From: Planctomycetaceae bacterium UBA2671
GTDB taxonomy: Bacteria; Planctomycetota; Planctomycetia; Planctomycetales; Planctomycetaceae
Assembly: GCA_002359185.1 (NCBI GenBank)
Contig: DEML01000052.1
Coordinates: forward strand, 1-50,404
Direction of reading: 5' to 3'
DNA: 50,404 bases
Part shown: positions 48,729 through 50,404 of the stretch, piece by piece
How positions within the stretch are numbered: the first letter of the stretch is position 1
Layout: every line of letters begins with the position of its first letter
Made by a program: the position numbers and the translations under genes
Notes under the pieces: generated by a model
What the model saw: only the letters and a program-made list of their open reading frames with translations
The model's database searches: none
Told to the model about the DNA's origin: nothing

Positions 48729-49712
48729 ATGACCCTTCGGCCACTGCCATTTGAACGAGAAATTCACGACCTGGAAGAACGACTGGAAAGTCTGGATGCT
48801 CAGCAGGATCAAACTCCAGAGAAACTCGAAGCGATCAAGAATATGCGAGCAGAGATTGTTCGCCTGCGTCGAGAAGTTTTTGAGAACCTCGATCCCTGGC
48901 AGATCGTTCAAGTTGCTCGTCACGAAAATCGCCCGCAGACACTCGACTACCTTGATCTGGTATTCGACGAATTTATCGAACTGCACGGCGACCGGGCCTA
49001 CGGCGATGATCGAGCAATCGTCACCGGCATGGCGCGAATTGATGGTCGCAAAGTCATGTTCGTCGGTCAGCACAAAGGTCGACATCTTAAAGAAAGAACT
49101 CTTCACAACTACGGCATGCCTCATCCAGAAGGCTATCGCAAAGCGATACAGAAAATGCAGATGGCTGCCAAGTACAATCTGCCAATCGTAACCTTCATCG
49201 ATACCGCGGGTGCCTATCCCGGAATTGGTTCCGAAGAACGAGGCATCTCTTATCAGATTGCTTACAACCTCCGCGAGATGTCGCGACTGCCAACACCAAT
49301 CGTGAGTGTCGTCATCAGTGAAGGGGGGTCTGGTGGGGCTCTTGGAATTGGTGTTGGGAATCATGTCTGCATGTTGCAGTACGCTTACTATTCGGTCATC
49401 AGTCCAGAAGGCTGTGCTGGCATTCTGTGGAAGCACGCCAAGCATGCTGACAAGGCTGCCCGCGCTCTGAGATTCACCGCCAACGATTTGCTCGAATTTG
49501 GGGTCATCGACAAAGCTGTTCCTGAACCATTCGGCGGAGCCCATCGCAATCATCGTCAGGCGGCGACAAATCTGAAAGTCGAGATCGTTCAGGCATTGCG
49601 ACAACTCAGTGGTAAAAGTCCACAAGAGTTGATCGACCATCGCTACGACCGCTTCCGAAAAATCGGCATCTTCGAAGAGGGGGCAACGAAAGGCGATGAA
49701 GTCGTCTCCTGA
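48729..49712 (+). CDS. accA: Acetyl-CoA carboxylase carboxyltransferase, alpha subunit
   Basis: AccA, with AccD, moves CO2 from biotin to acetyl-CoA to give malonyl-CoA for fatty acid synthesis. The 327-residue protein begins with a coiled helix (FEREIHDLEERLESL), then VARHENRPQTLDYLDLVFDE, GHKGRHLKER-like segment (GQHKGRHLKE), TFIDTAGAYPGIGSEERG, and GGSGGALGIGVGN. Length is like E. coli AccA (319). ATG 48729 is chosen because it begins the family-like N-terminus; an in-frame TTG at 48612 follows the kinase stop but would add 39 unrelated residues. Confidence 0.97.
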   Translation: MTLRPLPFEREIHDLEERLESLDAQQDQTPEKLEAIKNMRAEIVRLRREVFENLDPWQIVQVARHENRPQTLDYLDLVFDEFIELHGDRAYGDDRAIVTGMARIDGRKVMFVGQHKGRHLKERTLHNYGMPHPEGYRKAIQKMQMAAKYNLPIVTFIDTAGAYPGIGSEERGISYQIAYNLREMSRLPTPIVSVVISEGGSGGALGIGVGNHVCMLQYAYYSVISPEGCAGILWKHAKHADKAARALRFTANDLLEFGVIDKAVPEPFGGAHRNHRQAATNLKVEIVQALRQLSGKSPQELIDHRYDRFRKIGIFEEGATKGDEVVS

Positions 49713-49768
49713 GTCCAGTGCTGTTAAATGACATCTCAATCTGAGTGTGTAAAACACGTGAGAATACA

Positions 49769-49793
49769 CACTCGCTTGCGCTTGGTGCTTGTA
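49769..49793. repeat. Single arm of TACAAGCACGAAGCG repeat family
   Basis: CACTCGCTTGCGCTTGGTGC then TTGTA differs by one base from 27368-27392. The opposing arm is missing or badly decayed here, so this looks like a degenerate copy. Confidence 0.8.
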
Positions 49794-50041
49794 TATGCTG
49801 ATGCTGTAGTTCCAGAGAAAGCCTGGATTTCAACCGATACCCAACGTCCGATAATGTCCGTTATGTATCATTCGACTGTAAAAAACGCCTAGACATAGTG
49901 AAGGTATTTTCGGGGAGTGTGTCTGAATGCTCAGAATGAGGAGAACTCGCGACCGGACATGTCGAACTAAATCCAAGTTAATCCACCGGCTCTGCCGGTG
50001 AGAATTGATCAGGCTCTGCCATTTCCTGCGAAAATAAAAGA

Positions 50042-50085
50042 CGATCCTCCTGAGGAAGGCCTGGTTCAGGGGCCGAGGAGGATCG
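50042..50085 (+). promoter_or_regulatory. Hairpin sequestering the transposase ribosome-binding site
   Basis: CGATCCTCC (50042-50050) is perfectly complementary to GGAGGATCG (50077-50085), which contains most of the AGGAGG ribosome site (50076-50081). An inner CCTG-GTT-CAGG hairpin (50060-50070) strengthens the fold. This would hide the ribosome site from translation, a control known from IS200. Confidence 0.8.
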
Positions 50086-50087
50086 CT

Positions 50088-50404
50088 ATGAAAGATTGGC
50101 AGAGTCAGTCTCACGCCAAATGGGACTGCAAATATCATGTTGTTATTGTACCAAAATATCGCCAACGTGTATTTTTTGGTAGACGAAGAAAACAGATTGG
50201 TGCGATCTTACGGGAATTGTGCCGTCAGAAAGAAATCGGAATATTGAAAGGGAATGCTCAGCCGGATCACGTCCATTTGTTATTGAGTATTCCTCCCAAA
50301 TATTCGGTCGCCATGACGATCGGATATTTGAAGGGGAAGAGTGCGGTGCGAATTCATCGAGAACTGATGAAAACGCAGGGTACGCTGTTTGGACGTAGTT
50401 TCTG
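50088..50404 (+). CDS. tnpA: IS200/IS605-type TnpA transposase (partial)
   Basis: The frame runs from ATG 50088 to the window end (105 codons seen). It begins SHAKWDCKYHVVIVPKYRQR and has the HUH motif in QPDHVHLLLSIPP followed by GYLKGKSAVRIH, the signature of Y1 HUH single-strand transposases of IS200 type. The catalytic Tyr lies beyond the window. The AGGAGG site six bases upstream is strong but folded into a hairpin. The protein nicks and joins single-stranded DNA at the element's ends. Confidence 0.92.
   Translation, partial: MKDWQSQSHAKWDCKYHVVIVPKYRQRVFFGRRRKQIGAILRELCRQKEIGILKGNAQPDHVHLLLSIPPKYSVAMTIGYLKGKSAVRIHRELMKTQGTLFGRSF

Larger units (their letters stand above)
49713..50087. 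other. Intergenic region with repeat fragment and IS left end
   Basis: It holds the single arm CACTCGCTTGCGCTTGGTGC (49769-49788) of the 27320 repeat family, a hairpin CACCGGC-TCT-GCCGGTG (49984-50000), and the hairpin covering the transposase ribosome site (50042-50085). No other gene is supported. Confidence 0.6.
49984..50404 (+). mobile_element. IS200-like insertion sequence, left part (cut by window end)
   Basis: The element starts near 49975 with a left-end hairpin CACCGGC/GCCGGTG (49984-50000) and continues through a second hairpin into the single transposase gene. IS200-type elements have no terminal inverted repeats but subterminal hairpins, matching this layout. The exact left boundary and the right end are not visible. 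Confidence 0.75.

Noticed and set aside
48720..49769. 349-residue open frame antisense to accA
   Set aside because: It mirrors accA over nearly its whole length and has no family features; a shadow frame.
49830..50165. 111-residue minus-strand frame over the IS left end
   Set aside because: It crosses both IS hairpins and the tnpA start on the other strand and has no motif.

Overview
The window looks like a chromosomal segment of a planctomycete (Planctomycetota, probably a Planctomycetaceae relative such as Gimesia or Rubinisphaera; genus is an inference). The signs are two DUF1559 pseudopilin-like proteins, two secreted sulfatases, two DUF1080 proteins, a ferredoxin-dependent 2-oxoacid oxidoreductase, many TTG/GTG or Shine-Dalgarno-poor starts, and a moderate base composition. 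Genes for LPS (kdsB) and peptidoglycan (mraY) precursors and an OprB-type porin indicate a cell with an outer membrane.

Layout. 0.2-7.3 kb: an NAD-dependent sugar/sterol-type dehydrogenase, an orphan mraY, an OprB-like porin with a cysteine-rich head, a sulfatase, a double-domain acetyltransferase, a yjbQ gene broken by one stop codon, and tRNA-Leu(CAG) with promoter and terminator. 7.3-18 kb: a DUF1080/sugar-dehydrogenase fusion, kdsB then pyrG (CTP consumer and CTP producer), a Ski2-like helicase coupled to an HD phosphohydrolase, and a minus-strand plsC/class V aminotransferase pair. 18.2-27.3 kb: an ECF-like sigma factor, a small membrane protein, and a tight operon with one secretion/pilus ATPase, three different GspF-like platform proteins, three small pseudopilin-like proteins and a DUF1559 protein, ending in a HEAT-repeat protein. 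27.4-44.8 kb: genes for successive TCA steps from 2-oxoglutarate to fumarate (korBA, sucC, sucD, sdhCAB), interrupted by an inverse-autotransporter-like beta-helix protein, a solitary DUF1559 gene, a sulfatase between sucC and sucD, and a DUF1080 protein. 44.8-50.4 kb: gcvT, an SDR, a Ser/Thr kinase with a Pro/Gln-rich tail, accA, and the left end of an IS200-like element cut by the window edge.

The gaps between genes are unusually rich in palindromic dispersed repeats of several families. One family keeps a GTAGG/CCTAC tail while the stem sequence changes from copy to copy.

The most promising candidate for a poorly described system is the 18.2-26.8 kb locus, which reads as a stripped-down pseudopilus machine built around a DUF1559 subunit. 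Functional assignments rest on motifs read by eye; no database search was possible.
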